Below, one piece after another: positions 44,262 to 54,421 of a stretch of DNA of 64,000 nt. The position numbers and the translations under genes are program-made. Every line of letters starts with the position of its first letter. The first letter of the stretch is position 1. The DNA comes from Natronorubrum bangense. GTDB lineage: Archaea > Halobacteriota > Halobacteria > Halobacteriales > Natrialbaceae. Location: NCBI RefSeq assembly GCF_004799645.1, contig NZ_CP031305.1:3015187-3079186 (forward strand), read 5' to 3'. Under the pieces are notes generated by a model. The model saw only the letters and a program-made list of their open reading frames with translations. It made no database searches and was not told the DNA's origin.

Positions 44262-45239
44262 TCAGCGCTCGGTGTGGACAGACGCTCCGCTCGAGGCCGG
44301 AGCCGAGAGCACGACGTCACCCTCGAGATCATTGTCCGCGAGCGCGTCTCTGGCGGCAGCCGTGGCTTCGTCGGCGTGTGTTCGATCCGTAACGGCGTAG
44401 ACGACGGGCCCCCACGACGACTGGCCGACGCCTGTACAGACCGGACAGTCCTCGAGCGTTTCGACGAGGGTTCCTGCGGGCGGGCGGAAGACGCCACCCT
44501 GTGCGTCTGCGTACCACGCGCCGTTCTTGCGACCGATTTCGGCGGTCGCCTCGCCGAAGGCCTCGAGTCGGCCCTCGGCTGCGGCCGGCAACAGCTTCCG
44601 GGTGATGACGCCGGCGATCTCGTCGGCGACGGCGGGATCTGCGCGCTCGACGACCGTTCGCATACTCGCGTCCTCGTCATCGCCGCTGCGGCCGGGGTCG
44701 CTATTGGGGATGACGACGAGAAATCGCCAGTCGTCGGGCAGCGCGTGGCGAGCGACGACGGGTGGGACCGTCCAGTCACCCTCCGTCGGAGGCTCGGTCG
44801 TAAACCGGTTTGTCGGATGGCCGGCATCGACGACGAATCCGCCGTCTTCGAACGTTGCGACGCCGATGCCACTTCGCCCGCCACGGCCCATTTCGGGTGC
44901 GTGCTCCCGAACCGCCGGCTCGAGCCCGTAGGCGTGCGCCGTCGCCGCGAGCACGGACAGCGCAAGCTGGGTGCCACTCCCGAGACCGATATGGCGTGGG
45001 AGTCGTTCCTCAACCGTGACCGCGACGCCGGGAACGTCGAGTGCGTCGGCGGCGCGAGCCGCATACGTTCGGACTAGTTGATCGCCGCTCTCCACGTCGG
45101 AGGCGGGGACGGCGGTGACCGTGACGCGTGGCTCCTCGAGACCGACACCAATGCCGCCGTAGAGCCGCCGCCGAGCCAGCGAAAGGTTCTGGAACCCGAT
45201 ATGGAGCCGGGCACCTGCGCTGACGGTCGCGATTGTCAT
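44262..45239 (-). CDS. Beta-ribofuranosylaminobenzene 5'-phosphate (RFAP) synthase-like GHMP protein
   Basis: The 325-residue protein starts MTIATVSAGARLHIGFQNLS and has YGGIGVGLEEP, LPRHIGLGSGTQLALSVLAA (GHMP phosphate loop), GRGGRSGIGVATFEDGGFVVD and a late SSWGPVVYAVTD. In methanogens RFAP synthase condenses p-aminobenzoate with PRPP in methanopterin synthesis. In haloarchaea it presumably feeds a modified folate pathway. ATG 45239 is preferred; the upstream extension has no support. It is divergent from yqeC with 129 nt between. Confidence 0.88.
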   Translation of the reverse strand: MTIATVSAGARLHIGFQNLSLARRRLYGGIGVGLEEPRVTVTAVPASDVESGDQLVRTYAARAADALDVPGVAVTVEERLPRHIGLGSGTQLALSVLAATAHAYGLEPAVREHAPEMGRGGRSGIGVATFEDGGFVVDAGHPTNRFTTEPPTEGDWTVPPVVARHALPDDWRFLVVIPNSDPGRSGDDEDASMRTVVERADPAVADEIAGVITRKLLPAAAEGRLEAFGEATAEIGRKNGAWYADAQGGVFRPPAGTLVETLEDCPVCTGVGQSSWGPVVYAVTDRTHADEATAAARDALADNDLEGDVVLSAPASSGASVHTER

Positions 45240-45368
45240 AGACGGCGGTAGGCAAGCCCCCGGCAAGGGGGTTTCGACGGTGGCAACGACTGTCGACGGG
45301 ACGCCTGCTCAAACGCCACCTCTCGTGTCATCGATAGTTCTTTTCGGCCGGTCGTATCACCAGTATGC

Positions 45369-46127
45369 ATGGAACTCACACGCGAACTCGAGGCCGACGC
45401 CGCCCTCACCTGCGTCGTCGGCGCTGGTGGCAAGAAGTCAACACTGTACGAACTCGCCGGCCGACTCGAGCGAACGGTCGTCACGGCGACCGTTCGAATC
45501 CCGATCTTCGACCGCGAGGTCGCTGACGTGTGGGTAACTGACGACCCGATCGCCGCCCTCGAGCGGGCAAGCGCCGATGATCGTGACCTCGAGTGGCCGC
45601 TGGGGCTGGTTCCCGAACAGGAACGAGATGACCGATACCGGGGATACGATCCCGAAACGGTCGACCGAATCGCTGGGGCTTCGGCTGTCGACCACGTGCT
45701 GGTCAAAGCTGATGGTGCCCGAACACGGCTGTTGAAGGCCCCAAACGAGCGCGAACCACAGCTGCCGAGCGGTGTCGAGACGGTGCTTGCCATCGCCAGC
45801 GTCGACGCGGTCGGTCGCCCACTCGAGGAGTCGGTCGTCCACCGTCCGGAGCGCGTCGCGGCGGCAACCGGGCGAGCGGTTGGTGAGCCGATCGAACCGG
45901 CCGACGTCGCGACGATCCTGACCAGTCCCGACGGCGGGCTGAAAGACGTTCCCGAGGAGGCGACGTACATTCCGGTGCTCAACATGGTCGACGACGACGA
46001 TGCTCTCGAGACGGCACGCGAGATCGCGACGCACGTCCTCGAGAAACGCGCCGCCACGCACCGCGTCTCTCGAGTCGTCCTGACGAGCATGCTCGCCGAC
46101 GAGCCGCTCATCGAGATTCGTCGATGA
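45369..46127 (+). CDS. yqeC: YqeC-type accessory protein for molybdenum hydroxylases
   Basis: The 252-residue protein has a P-loop-like start (CVVGAGGKKSTLYELAGRLE), VVTATVRIPIF, WVTDDPIAALE, VDHVLVKADGARTRLLKAPNEREPQLP and PVLNMVDDD. This order is that of YqeC proteins, thought to help mature selenium- or molybdenum-dependent hydroxylases. The GAGGKKST loop resembles a Walker A sequence. It is followed at 50 nt by mobA on the same strand, supporting a molybdenum cofactor link. No hydroxylase gene is in the window. Confidence 0.85.
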   Translation: MELTRELEADAALTCVVGAGGKKSTLYELAGRLERTVVTATVRIPIFDREVADVWVTDDPIAALERASADDRDLEWPLGLVPEQERDDRYRGYDPETVDRIAGASAVDHVLVKADGARTRLLKAPNEREPQLPSGVETVLAIASVDAVGRPLEESVVHRPERVAAATGRAVGEPIEPADVATILTSPDGGLKDVPEEATYIPVLNMVDDDDALETAREIATHVLEKRAATHRVSRVVLTSMLADEPLIEIRR

Positions 46128-46176
46128 ACGACCCCGCAGGAACACGTGCTGACCGCTTATACGAGCGGGTCCCGTT

Positions 46177-46809
46177 ATGTCACCCGTGACGACTATCGGT
46201 TCAGTTGAGGGCGTTGTCCTCGCGGGCGGCTACTCGACGCGCTTTGGCGACACGGACAAGGCCGTCGCCGACCTCGCCGGAGTGCCGATGATCCGACGCG
46301 TCGTCGATCGTCTCGCGACACTCACCGATGCCGTCGTCGTCAACTGCCGCGACGAGCAACGCGAGGCGATTCAGGCGGCGCTGTCGGACCACGATGTCGA
46401 GGTGCGCTACGCGATCGATCCTGTCCCGGACCGGGGTCCACTGGCCGGTATCCAGGTCGGTCTCGAGGCAGTCGACTGCGAGTATGCGGCCGTCGTCGCC
46501 TGTGATATGCCGTTTGCCGAGCCGGCACTGTTCGAACAGCTGTTCGAACACGCCCGCGGCCACGATGGAGCCGTTGTCCGACTCGAGGACGGCTGGTATC
46601 AGACGACGCAGGCCGTCTACCGAGCAGCCTCGATGGCACGTGCCTGTGAGGCCGCACTCGACGATGACGGTCGGATTATCACCGCGTTTGATCAGCTCGA
46701 CGTGGTCATCGTGGGCGAGGACGAACTCGAGGCCATCTCCGAACGGACGTTCGAGAGCATCGACACGCAGGCAGCGCTTCGAGACGCCGAACGGCGCCTC
46801 GAGCGATGA
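46177..46809 (+). CDS. mobA: Molybdenum cofactor guanylyltransferase (MobA)
   Basis: The 210-residue protein shows the nucleotidyltransferase start EGVVLAGGYSTRFGDTDKAVADLAGVPMI, VVVNCRDEQRE, IDPVPDRGPLAGIQVGLEAV and VVACDMPFAEPALFEQL. It attaches GMP to molybdopterin in the cofactor of DMSO reductase-type enzymes. Two starts are possible: ATG 46177, or GTG 46186 (MTTIGSVEGVVLAGG), which lies 25-30 nt behind a CTTATA element at 46156-46161 and so suits a leaderless message. It is paired with yqeC and faces ilvD through repeat B. Confidence 0.92.
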   Translation: MSPVTTIGSVEGVVLAGGYSTRFGDTDKAVADLAGVPMIRRVVDRLATLTDAVVVNCRDEQREAIQAALSDHDVEVRYAIDPVPDRGPLAGIQVGLEAVDCEYAAVVACDMPFAEPALFEQLFEHARGHDGAVVRLEDGWYQTTQAVYRAASMARACEAALDDDGRIITAFDQLDVVIVGEDELEAISERTFESIDTQAALRDAERRLER

Positions 46810-46840
46810 CTGATAGAACACTGCCGTCGATCAGAAATAT

Positions 46841-46918
46841 AGTAGCCACTGACCGTCAGTGCGCACCCGATCGCACGACAGCTGTGCGACCGGTGTGCAA
46901 ACGGTTTCCGTTGTTACC
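46841..46918 (+). repeat. Dispersed palindromic repeat, copy B
   Basis: The element begins AGTAGCCACTGACCGTCAGT, has a central TCGCAC-GACAGCT-GTGCGA stem and ends GTTTCCGTTGTTACC. It fills the middle of the 204-nt convergent gap between mobA and ilvD. It is similar to copy C read in reverse. It would form a long imperfect hairpin in RNA from either strand. Confidence 0.7.
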
Positions 46919-47013
46919 ATAGAGAGGACTCGATCACACTGCTGTCGGACATCCGATGAACGCCGTTCGACCACTCCCCAATCGAACAGCGTCACTGACC
47001 GTGCGTTGCCGTC

Positions 47014-48750
47014 TCAGTCCTGTTTCGCACCGGGACTCGTCACGGCACCGTTGGCCGCAGAGTCGAACAGCTGGCCGTATTTCGCCAGCACACCGGCGGT
47101 GTACTGTGGCTCGGGTGGGTCACGTGCCTCGAGCCGTGTCTCGAGTTCCTCCTCGGAGAGGTCCACGGAGAGCTCGAGGTTATCGATGTCGATGGTGATG
47201 GTGTCGCCGTCCTCGAGGGCGGCGATCGGGCCGCCGTCGAACGCTTCGGGGGCGACGTGGCCGATGGAGAACCCGCGCGTGGCACCGGAGAACCGACCGT
47301 CGGTAAAGAGGGCAACGTCTTCGGCGTGGCCCTGGCCGGCAACTGCGCTGGTAACACCGAGCATCTCGCGCATGCCAGGTCCGCCGCGGGGGCCTTCGTT
47401 GCGGATTCCGATGACGTCGCCGGAGTCGACGTGGCCTTCCTGGACGTACTTCATCGCGGCCTCCTCGCCTTCGAAGATCCGGACAGGGCCTTCGTGGTGG
47501 AGGTGGTCCTCGCCGGTGATCTTGATAACGGCTCCCTCGGGTGCGAGATTGCCCGTGAGGATGCGGATCGCACCGCGCTCGTGGATCGGATCTTCGATAG
47601 TGTAGAGGAAGTCATCGTCGAGCTCCTCGATTCGTGGCGGGTCGACGCGCTCGATGGCTTCGGCCATCGTCTCGCCGGTAACGGTTAGCGCATCGCCATG
47701 GAGCAGGTCTGCCTCGAGGAGTTCTCGAAGGACGACGGGGACGCCGCCGACCTCGTGGAGATCGTTCATGACGCGCGTGCCACCGGGCTGGAGGTCGGCG
47801 ATCTTCGGCGTTCGGGCGCTGATCTCGTTGAACTTCTCGATATCGAGATCGACGCCGGCCTCGGCGGCCATCGCCAGTAGGTGGAGCACGGCGTTGGTCG
47901 AGCCGCCGACGGCGACCTGTAGCGCGATCGCGTTCTCGAACGATTCCACTGTGAGGAAGTCCGAGGGTTTGCGCTGCTCGCGGACGACCTCGACTGCGAG
48001 TTCGCCGCTCTCACGGGCGACCTCGTAGCGGTCGTCGTCTTCTGCGGGCGGCGAGGACGAGCCAAGCGGCGCGAAGCCGATCGTCTCGGAGATCGACGCC
48101 ATCGTGTTGGCAGTGAACATCCCACCACAGGAGCCCGCACCGGGACAGGCGTGTCGCTCCATCTCGTCGAGTTCGTCTTCGGACATCTCACCGTCGGCGA
48201 CGGCACCGACGCCCTCGAAGACGTTCTGGATCGTGACCTCGCGACCGTCGTGTTCGCCGGGCATGATCGAACCGCCATAGAGGAAGACACTCGGCAGATC
48301 CGTCCGGATCGCGGCCATCATCATCCCTGGCATGTTCTTGTCACAGCCACCGATGGTGACGAGGCCGTCCATGCGCTCGCCGAAGGCGACGAGCTCGACA
48401 GAGTCGGCGATCACTTCACGGGAGATCAGCGAGGCCTTCATCCCCTCGGTCCCCATCGAGATCGCGTCGGAGATGGTGATCGTGCCGAACTCGATCGGCA
48501 TCCCGTCGGCCTCGTCGACGGCGTCGTAGGCCGACTGGGCCACATCGTCCAGATGGACGTTACACGGCGTGATGTCTGCGGCCGGGTTCGCAACGCCGAT
48601 CATCGGCGAGGACAGGTCCGCATCGTCGTATCCCATCGCGCGGAACATCGCACGGTGTGGGGCGCGTTCGACTCCCTCCGTGACCTCTTTGCTCGGCAAC
48701 TCCTCGGGTTTGCCCTCGACGGGCGATCCCTGTTCGGACTGTTGGCTCAT
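47014..48750 (-). CDS. ilvD: Dihydroxy-acid dehydratase
   Basis: The 578-residue protein has all family blocks: [97 protein letters not shown]. The three Cys in these motifs hold the iron-sulfur cluster. It dehydrates 2,3-dihydroxy acids in valine, leucine and isoleucine synthesis. An acidic 20-residue N-terminus precedes the core. It converges with mobA and is not in an operon with other ilv genes here. Confidence 0.96.
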   Translation of the reverse strand: MSQQSEQGSPVEGKPEELPSKEVTEGVERAPHRAMFRAMGYDDADLSSPMIGVANPAADITPCNVHLDDVAQSAYDAVDEADGMPIEFGTITISDAISMGTEGMKASLISREVIADSVELVAFGERMDGLVTIGGCDKNMPGMMMAAIRTDLPSVFLYGGSIMPGEHDGREVTIQNVFEGVGAVADGEMSEDELDEMERHACPGAGSCGGMFTANTMASISETIGFAPLGSSSPPAEDDDRYEVARESGELAVEVVREQRKPSDFLTVESFENAIALQVAVGGSTNAVLHLLAMAAEAGVDLDIEKFNEISARTPKIADLQPGGTRVMNDLHEVGGVPVVLRELLEADLLHGDALTVTGETMAEAIERVDPPRIEELDDDFLYTIEDPIHERGAIRILTGNLAPEGAVIKITGEDHLHHEGPVRIFEGEEAAMKYVQEGHVDSGDVIGIRNEGPRGGPGMREMLGVTSAVAGQGHAEDVALFTDGRFSGATRGFSIGHVAPEAFDGGPIAALEDGDTITIDIDNLELSVDLSEEELETRLEARDPPEPQYTAGVLAKYGQLFDSAANGAVTSPGAKQD

Positions 48751-48916
48751 ACCGTGAGATTGCCACCTCGGCGCTTAAAGGGCTTGGATACCGATATCGG
48801 CCTTATCAAACCCCACTCGAACACATTCGGCGGTCACCACACCGCAGCTGCTCACGCCTTCGATTTCCTGCACGGGCCTTTCCCGTTCCTGTCACGGAGC
48901 GATTGATAGGGTATCA

Positions 48917-49075
48917 ATGTACACATACTGCCTCGAGTGTGAGTGGCAGGCCACCACTGTCGCATCCGAGACGGACGCCGTGGCGTCAGAAAGCGCGATC
49001 GAACACTTCGTCGAAACGGGTCACACGGTGGAGTCGGTTCGACTCCCTCCTCCGGCGGTGATTCTCGAGAGTTAG
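48917..49075 (+). CDS. 52-residue CxxC/HxxxxxH zinc-finger-like protein
   Basis: A short frame from ATG 48917 encodes 52 residues. It starts MYTYCLECEWQATT, with Cys5 and Cys8, and has His30 and His36 (EHFVETGHT) near the end. The arrangement could bind zinc like a small C2H2 finger. Codon use and the acidic composition agree with a real gene, and it resembles many small haloarchaeal zinc-finger proteins. It ends 1 nt before repeat copy C. Function is unknown. Confidence 0.7.
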   Translation: MYTYCLECEWQATTVASETDAVASESAIEHFVETGHTVESVRLPPPAVILES

Positions 49076-49076
49076 A

Positions 49077-49153
49077 GTGACAACTGAAACGATGTACACA
49101 TGCATCGCACGACGGCTGTGCGATGCAGTGTGCATTGACTTTCAGTGGCTACT
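49077..49153 (-). repeat. Dispersed palindromic repeat, copy C (best preserved)
   Basis: The center is a perfect 9-bp stem, GCATCGCAC and GTGCGATGC, around the loop GACGGCT. The outer parts continue pairing imperfectly out to GTGACAACTGAAAC on one side and AGTGGCTAC on the other. Adjacent coordinates are exact: the preceding gene ends at 49075 and the following convergent gene's stop codon begins at 49154. It therefore fills the entire intergenic gap. Confidence 0.75.
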
Positions 49154-50521
49154 CTAGTTCGTGTCAAACGGCGGGGACGTCCCGATCCCAGTCTCGAACG
49201 CCTCGAGCGGTCGGACACCGACGCCGTGGAAGTCGGGGACACGTGGCCCGTCTTCGTCTTCGTCCTGAGCGAGTGCGATGTGGTCGTCGTCGAAGTCGTC
49301 AATCGGGTGGGGCTCAATAATCTCGACGATTTCGCGGCTCTCGATGTCGAGCACGGAGATGCCCGGCGTGACACCCGTCGCGGCGTGTGGGTCACCCGAC
49401 AGCGGGGCTGGACCACGCAAGGTGACGAACATGTACTCGCCGTCGGGAGAGGCCCACATGATGTCGGGCGCGTCGCGCTCGTCCGGATCCTCGGACTGGT
49501 CGGGGCCGTAGGAATCGATCGTCTCGATGACCTCGTCGGTTTCGGGATCGACGACGACGCCGTCGTTGGTCTCGCGGTTCAGCACCCACAGCTCCTCGCC
49601 GTCGGGAGTGAACCAGAAGCCGTGTGCGTCGTTGCCCTGGGTGCTCTCGCCGTCGACGAGGACCTCGTCTTCGGCGGTGTCGTAGACGTAGTAGTCACCA
49701 ACGCCCTCACCGTCGCTCGAGGGGAGCCCCGCGGTGAGATAGAACTTCTCCTCGGTCGGGTGGGGCATGGTCCCACAGTTGGTTGGCAGCTCGTCGCCGG
49801 AGTACGCCTTGTCGACGGTGAACTCCTCGTGGTCGACGATGACGAGCGCGCCGTCGTGGTAGCTCGGGCCAAGCGTGTGCAGCGAGCGCCCGTCGTGGGC
49901 GTACTGGTGACAGATCGGCGCACCGCTTTCGATGCCGGCGGCCTGGACGGTGTCGTCCTCGAGCACGTCGATCTCATCGACGACCTCGAACGACTCGCTC
50001 TCGAGGTCGGCCTCGACGCGAACGATGGCACCCTCGCCGATGGCGTCGATGTGGAGATACTCGTCGTCCGGCGAGAACGCGGCCATGTGCGAGCCAGCGC
50101 CGGTGTCGATGTCAGCGACCAGTTCGTGGTCCTCGGTGCGGAAGACGAGCGTGCGCGCGCCAGCCGTACAGGCGACGGCGGCGTACTCGTAGGTCGAGTT
50201 GTAGTCGATCATGTGCGGGACGACGTCCTCTTCGGGGACGCCCTCGAGGGCGTTGATGTCGATGAAGTTCGTGACCGCGAATCCGTCGCCGTCGGCTGCT
50301 GGTTCGTAGATGAAGATGTTGTCCCGGCCCTGGTCGAGCGCCCAGAGTTCGTAGGAGCCGTCTCCTTCCTCGAGTTCGGGATCGATCTGGTAGTCGAACG
50401 CCGTCTCCGTCCCGTTCCCCGAACTGTCGTCGTCATCCTCGCTATCCCCAGCACAGCCAGCCAGCGCGACTGCGCCAGCGGCTGCACTCCCGACCAAAAA
50501 CCGTCTGCGAGTTGCATCCAT
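49154..50521 (-). CDS. Tat-exported lipoprotein with beta-propeller (YncE/YVTN-like)
   Basis: The 455-residue protein has a Tat signal (TRRRFLVGSAAAGAVALAGC) with lipobox Cys, an acidic linker and then repeated propeller blades: SYELWALDQGRDNIFIYEP, GARTLVFRTEDHELVADIDTG, YYVYDTAEDEVLVDG, WVLNRETNDGVVVDPETDEV and MWASPDGEYMFVTLRG. Such propellers bind metal-containing partners or substrates outside the cell; function here is unknown. ATG 50521 (MDATRRRF) is preferred over 50527. No transporter lies beside it. Confidence 0.88.
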   Translation of the reverse strand: MDATRRRFLVGSAAAGAVALAGCAGDSEDDDDSSGNGTETAFDYQIDPELEEGDGSYELWALDQGRDNIFIYEPAADGDGFAVTNFIDINALEGVPEEDVVPHMIDYNSTYEYAAVACTAGARTLVFRTEDHELVADIDTGAGSHMAAFSPDDEYLHIDAIGEGAIVRVEADLESESFEVVDEIDVLEDDTVQAAGIESGAPICHQYAHDGRSLHTLGPSYHDGALVIVDHEEFTVDKAYSGDELPTNCGTMPHPTEEKFYLTAGLPSSDGEGVGDYYVYDTAEDEVLVDGESTQGNDAHGFWFTPDGEELWVLNRETNDGVVVDPETDEVIETIDSYGPDQSEDPDERDAPDIMWASPDGEYMFVTLRGPAPLSGDPHAATGVTPGISVLDIESREIVEIIEPHPIDDFDDDHIALAQDEDEDGPRVPDFHGVGVRPLEAFETGIGTSPPFDTN

Positions 50522-50885
50522 CTGCATACGAGTATGATTCGAACTGCTACCTCAAAAGTTTGCGGGTTTCAGGCCTTCTACGTGGCGAATTCGGCATTTG
50601 AGACATAGAAAGAGGCAAGAATTGAGCCCGGTTCATCCGTCAGTGTTCTGCACTGCAGGCTGTGGCCGGCTGCCGGCCACTCGAGGGCGGGTTCCGGCGA
50701 CTGTTGCGGATCTTGTTGCCGGTATCTGTGTCGTCACTCGTCACTGTCGAAAATCACCACGCCAGCGATCGCAGTATCGGCCTGCTGTCTCCGTACTTTC
50801 AGCTCCACGGCGGTTAAAACACTGGTTCAATTGTCGAATTACATCTCGAGTCTGCACTGTACGCAACCGGTCCGGGACCGACGGC
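50522..50885. other. 364-nt intergenic region, RibL / lipoprotein gene
   Basis: No gene is recognisable. It contains a perfect 19-bp palindrome at 50662-50680 (GTGGCCGGC and GCCGGCCAC around T) and a smaller CAGTG/CACTG stem at 50641-50655, which together could form a structured RNA. A GTTTTAACC element on the minus strand (near 50812-50820) resembles a TATA box. Confidence 0.4.
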
Positions 50886-51317
50886 TCACCCGCGGCGCTC
50901 GAGGATGCGGTCGATGATGAGTCGCGTCGAGAGGATCTCCTCGTCGTCGCCTGGCTCGCGCCCGCTTGCACGCTCGACGACGCAGTCGATGCCACGGCGC
51001 TCGAGTTCGGTCTCGATGGCGTCGGCGTTGTGGTGTTGGTCGTGGCCGAGCGCGATCACGTCGGGATCGATCTCCTCGATCGGGACGAAGATGTCCTCCT
51101 CGTTGCCGAGTCGTGCCTCGTCGACGGTCTCGAGTGCGCCGACGACGTCCCGGCGCTGTGTTGCCGGACAGATCGGCGCTTTCTTGTGATCGACGTTTGT
51201 CTTGCGGGCGACGATGACGTACAGTTCGTCGCCCATCGCGGCTGCCTCCTCTAAGTAGTGGACGTGGCCGGGGTGGATGATGTCGAACGTGCCCTGTGCG
51301 ATGACCGTTTTCGTCAT
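50886..51317 (-). CDS. ribL: FAD synthase (archaeal RibL)
   Basis: The 143-residue protein is a small adenylyltransferase of the cytidylyltransferase fold: [22 protein letters not shown] (HxGH motif), [34 protein letters not shown] and [11 protein letters not shown] (STR motif). Archaeal RibL adds AMP to FMN. It is 78 nt downstream of the JAMM gene on the same strand, and this pairing I recall also in Haloferax volcanii. Confidence 0.93.
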   Translation of the reverse strand: MTKTVIAQGTFDIIHPGHVHYLEEAAAMGDELYVIVARKTNVDHKKAPICPATQRRDVVGALETVDEARLGNEEDIFVPIEEIDPDVIALGHDQHHNADAIETELERRGIDCVVERASGREPGDDEEILSTRLIIDRILERRG

Positions 51318-51395
51318 GATATCCTCCGACCGCGGCGTGCGTTGCTCGTCGTCCGTTCACAATCCTGGCCAGTAGTCGTCTCGAGCATACTCATA

Positions 51396-51893
51396 CTATC
51401 GTCGGAGTTCGTCGTCGATATCCGCCTGCGTGAAGTCGAAAAAGTCCTCAGTTTCGGGGAGGTCGACGTCGATCACGTTCAACTGCGTCGGTTTCCCCTG
51501 TGAGTCGAAGGCTTTCCAGTCCGTTCGGCGGTAGGGCGCACCGATGATAACGTGGACGCTGCCCCGACCGAACGTCTCCAGATCTGCGCTGCTCGGCCGG
51601 ATCACGCCGTTGGGATGGGAGTGAATGCTGCCGAGTGCTTTCACGTCGTTTGGAATCTGGCTCGTCTTGACCGTCGCGCTGACGCTGTTTGCTTCGGTGC
51701 CGGGGACGACCAGAATGTCCGTGATAACGAGCCCATCCTGATCGACGCCGAGCTTGTCTGCCTCGGTCCCCCGGAGAAACCCCATATACTCGTTGGGATG
51801 GGTCGCCTCGGAGGACTCGATGGCGAACTCGAGTGTCTCCTCGGCGATGCCGAGTATCTCACTCGAGCGAAACAGCGCGTCGAACAGCCCCAT
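51396..51893 (-). CDS. MPN/JAMM metalloprotease-fold protein (HvJAMM2-like)
   Basis: The 165-residue protein has the full JAMM zinc signature: NEYMGFLRG (Glu), SIHSHPNGVIRPSSAD (HxH plus Ser and Asp). The fold is that of Rpn11/AMSH-type isopeptidases that remove ubiquitin; in haloarchaea HvJAMM1 removes SAMP modifiers. By neighbourhood with ribL this one is probably the HvJAMM2 type, whose substrate is less clear. The start ATG 51893 (MGLFDALFRSSE) is preferred over longer frames. Confidence 0.88.
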   Translation of the reverse strand: MGLFDALFRSSEILGIAEETLEFAIESSEATHPNEYMGFLRGTEADKLGVDQDGLVITDILVVPGTEANSVSATVKTSQIPNDVKALGSIHSHPNGVIRPSSADLETFGRGSVHVIIGAPYRRTDWKAFDSQGKPTQLNVIDVDLPETEDFFDFTQADIDDELRR

Positions 51894-52089
51894 AGCACAG
51901 TATGCGGGCTTGCGGTTGCTAAACGTTCCGATAAGATAGTCTCGGGATCGACCACAGGTCTCCATCGGGGCTACGGTGTCGACCGGATCCGCACCGCCGA
52001 TGATGGTACTCAATGGTCACCTAGGAATACATACACCACCGTTGTGTATTAGCGCGTGTCTTTTTGAACTCCCATGGCTATCCGCATGT

Positions 52090-54342
52090 ATGTCACTAGA
52101 TGAGGACTCACTCGCCTACCATAGCGAGGACCCACCGGGCAAAATCGAGATCCGGACGACGAAATCGACGAGTACACAGCGAGACCTCTCGCTTGCGTAC
52201 TCACCCGGCGTCGCTGCGCCGTGTCGAGAAATCGACGACCGAGAAAACGACGCCTACCAGTACACCGCGAAAGGGAATCTCATCGGCGTCGTCTCGAACG
52301 GCTCTGCCGTACTCGGCCTCGGCGATATCGGTGCCCAGGCGTCGAAACCAGTCATGGAGGGGAAAGGCGTCCTGTTCAAACGGTTTGCGGATATCGACGT
52401 TTTCGACATCGAACTCGACCTCGACGATCCCGACGCGTTCGTCGAGTCTGTTGCGGCGATGGAACCGACCTTTGGCGGGATCAACTTGGAAGACATTGCC
52501 GCACCCGAGTGTTTCCGAATCGAAGAGCGCCTGCGCGAGCGAATGGATATCCCAGTTTTTCACGACGACCAACACGGCACTGCGATCATCACCGGCGCAG
52601 CGCTGTTAAACGCCGTCGAACTCGCCGAGAAAGATCTCGAGTCGATCTCGGTCACGTTCGCGGGCGCGGGAGCCGCAGCGCTTGCGACGGCCCAGTTTTT
52701 CGTCTCGCTGGGAGTCAAGCGGGAGCACATCACGATGGTCGACATCGACGGCATCCTGACGACCGAACGGGCCGAAGCCGGCGACCTCGATCCGTACAGT
52801 CGCGAGTTTGCTCGAGACGTTCCCGAAGGCGAACTTGCCGACGCGATGGTTGATGCGGACGTCTTCGTTGGCCTCTCGGTTGGCGGCATCGTCTCGCCGG
52901 AGATGATCCAGTCGATGGCCGCGGACCCGATCATCTTCGCGATGGCAAACCCCGAACCCGAAATCGACTACGAGACGGCGAAAAGCGCTCGCTCAGACGA
53001 TGTCATCATGGCAACTGGCCGGTCGGATTACCCGAATCAGGTCAACAACGTCCTCGGATTCCCCTTTATTTTCCGCGGCGCACTCGACGTGCGTGCGGCC
53101 GAGATCAACGAGGAGATGAAGGTCGCTGCTGCGGAAGCCATCGCAGACCTCACAAAACAGGACGTGCCCGACGCCGTCCGGAAAGCCTACGGCGATCAGC
53201 CGCTCCAGTTCGGCCCCGAGTACATCATCCCGAAACCGCTCGATCCGCGGGTGTTGTTCCAGGTCGCTCCTGCAGTCGCCCGTGCCGCGATCGACAGCGA
53301 TGCAGCTCGGATCGAGATGGATATCGAGACCTACGTCGAACGTCTCGAGGCCCGCCTCGGCAAATCCCGCGAGATGATGCGGACGGTGTTCAACAAGGCC
53401 AAAACCGAGCCCAAACGACTCGCGCTGGCCGAAGGAGGCAACGAGAAGATCATCCGAGCAGCGGCCCAGATCGAAGAACGAGCGGTCGCCCAGCCAGTGC
53501 TGATCGGGGACGAAGACGAGATCGCAACGACGATCGCGGAACTCGGCCTCGAGTTCGAACCCGAAGTGGTCGACCCCGGTGCTGGAGCGTACGACCACTA
53601 CATCGAGTCACTCTACAAGCGTCGCCAGCGCAAAGGCGTGACGCGAACCGAAGCCGACGAGTTGATTCGAGACAGCAACTACTTTGCCTCGGTGATGGTC
53701 GATCAAGGCGACGCCGACGCGATGCTCACCGGGCTGACGAACCACTATCCGTCTGCGCTTCGGCCGCCGTTGCAGGTCATCGGCACCGCACCGGACACCG
53801 ACTACGCCGCGGGCGTCTACATGCTCACGTTCAAAAATCGCGTCATCTTCCTCGCGGACGCGACGGTCAATCAGGACCCTAACGAGGACGTTCTCGCCGA
53901 AATCACGCGTCACACGGCTGCCCTCGCCAGGCAGTTCAACATCGAGCCACGAGCCGCACTGCTCTCGTACTCAGACTTCGGGAGCGTGGACAACGACGGC
54001 ACTCGAAAACCCCGCCGAGCGGCCCAACAGCTTCGTGGCGATCCGAGTGTTGACTTCCCCGTCGACGGCGAAATGCAGGCCGACACTGCCGTCGTCGAGG
54101 AGTTACTCGAGGGAAGCTACGAGTTCGCCGAGTTAGACGAGCCAGCCAACGTGCTCGTCTTCCCGAACCTCGAGGCAGGGAACATCTGTTACAAACTCCT
54201 CCAGCGGCTCGGTGGCGCCGAAGCGATCGGGCCGATGCTGGTCGGTATGGACCGCCCGGTTCACGTTCTCCAGCGTGATGACGACGTCGCCGACATCGTT
54301 AATCTGGCCGCTGTCGCAACCGTCGACGCCCAGGAAGAGTAG
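52090..54342 (+). CDS. maeB: NADP-dependent malic enzyme fused to phosphate acetyltransferase-like domain (MaeB)
   Basis: The 750-residue protein has a malic enzyme domain (about 1-430: [75 protein letters not shown]) and a C-terminal PTA-like domain (about 430-750: [67 protein letters not shown]). MaeB decarboxylates malate to pyruvate with NADP; the PTA-like part is thought to be regulatory, responding to acetyl-CoA. ATG 52090 (MSLDEDSL) is chosen, with a CTTTTT element about 25 nt upstream. An alternative upstream frame has no promoter. Confidence 0.95.
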   Translation: MSLDEDSLAYHSEDPPGKIEIRTTKSTSTQRDLSLAYSPGVAAPCREIDDRENDAYQYTAKGNLIGVVSNGSAVLGLGDIGAQASKPVMEGKGVLFKRFADIDVFDIELDLDDPDAFVESVAAMEPTFGGINLEDIAAPECFRIEERLRERMDIPVFHDDQHGTAIITGAALLNAVELAEKDLESISVTFAGAGAAALATAQFFVSLGVKREHITMVDIDGILTTERAEAGDLDPYSREFARDVPEGELADAMVDADVFVGLSVGGIVSPEMIQSMAADPIIFAMANPEPEIDYETAKSARSDDVIMATGRSDYPNQVNNVLGFPFIFRGALDVRAAEINEEMKVAAAEAIADLTKQDVPDAVRKAYGDQPLQFGPEYIIPKPLDPRVLFQVAPAVARAAIDSDAARIEMDIETYVERLEARLGKSREMMRTVFNKAKTEPKRLALAEGGNEKIIRAAAQIEERAVAQPVLIGDEDEIATTIAELGLEFEPEVVDPGAGAYDHYIESLYKRRQRKGVTRTEADELIRDSNYFASVMVDQGDADAMLTGLTNHYPSALRPPLQVIGTAPDTDYAAGVYMLTFKNRVIFLADATVNQDPNEDVLAEITRHTAALARQFNIEPRAALLSYSDFGSVDNDGTRKPRRAAQQLRGDPSVDFPVDGEMQADTAVVEELLEGSYEFAELDEPANVLVFPNLEAGNICYKLLQRLGGAEAIGPMLVGMDRPVHVLQRDDDVADIVNLAAVATVDAQEE

Positions 54343-54421
54343 CCGCTCTCCGGCGCGCTCACGTGCGCGGCATTCCTTCTTGACAAGGGTTATACGCGAC
54401 CATCGCAAATGACGACCCAAG

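Noticed and set aside
43754..45064. 436-codon open frame including TFS
   Set aside because: Only the last 109 residues encode TFS; the rest is antisense-frame sequence of the RFAP-type gene and has no coding character.
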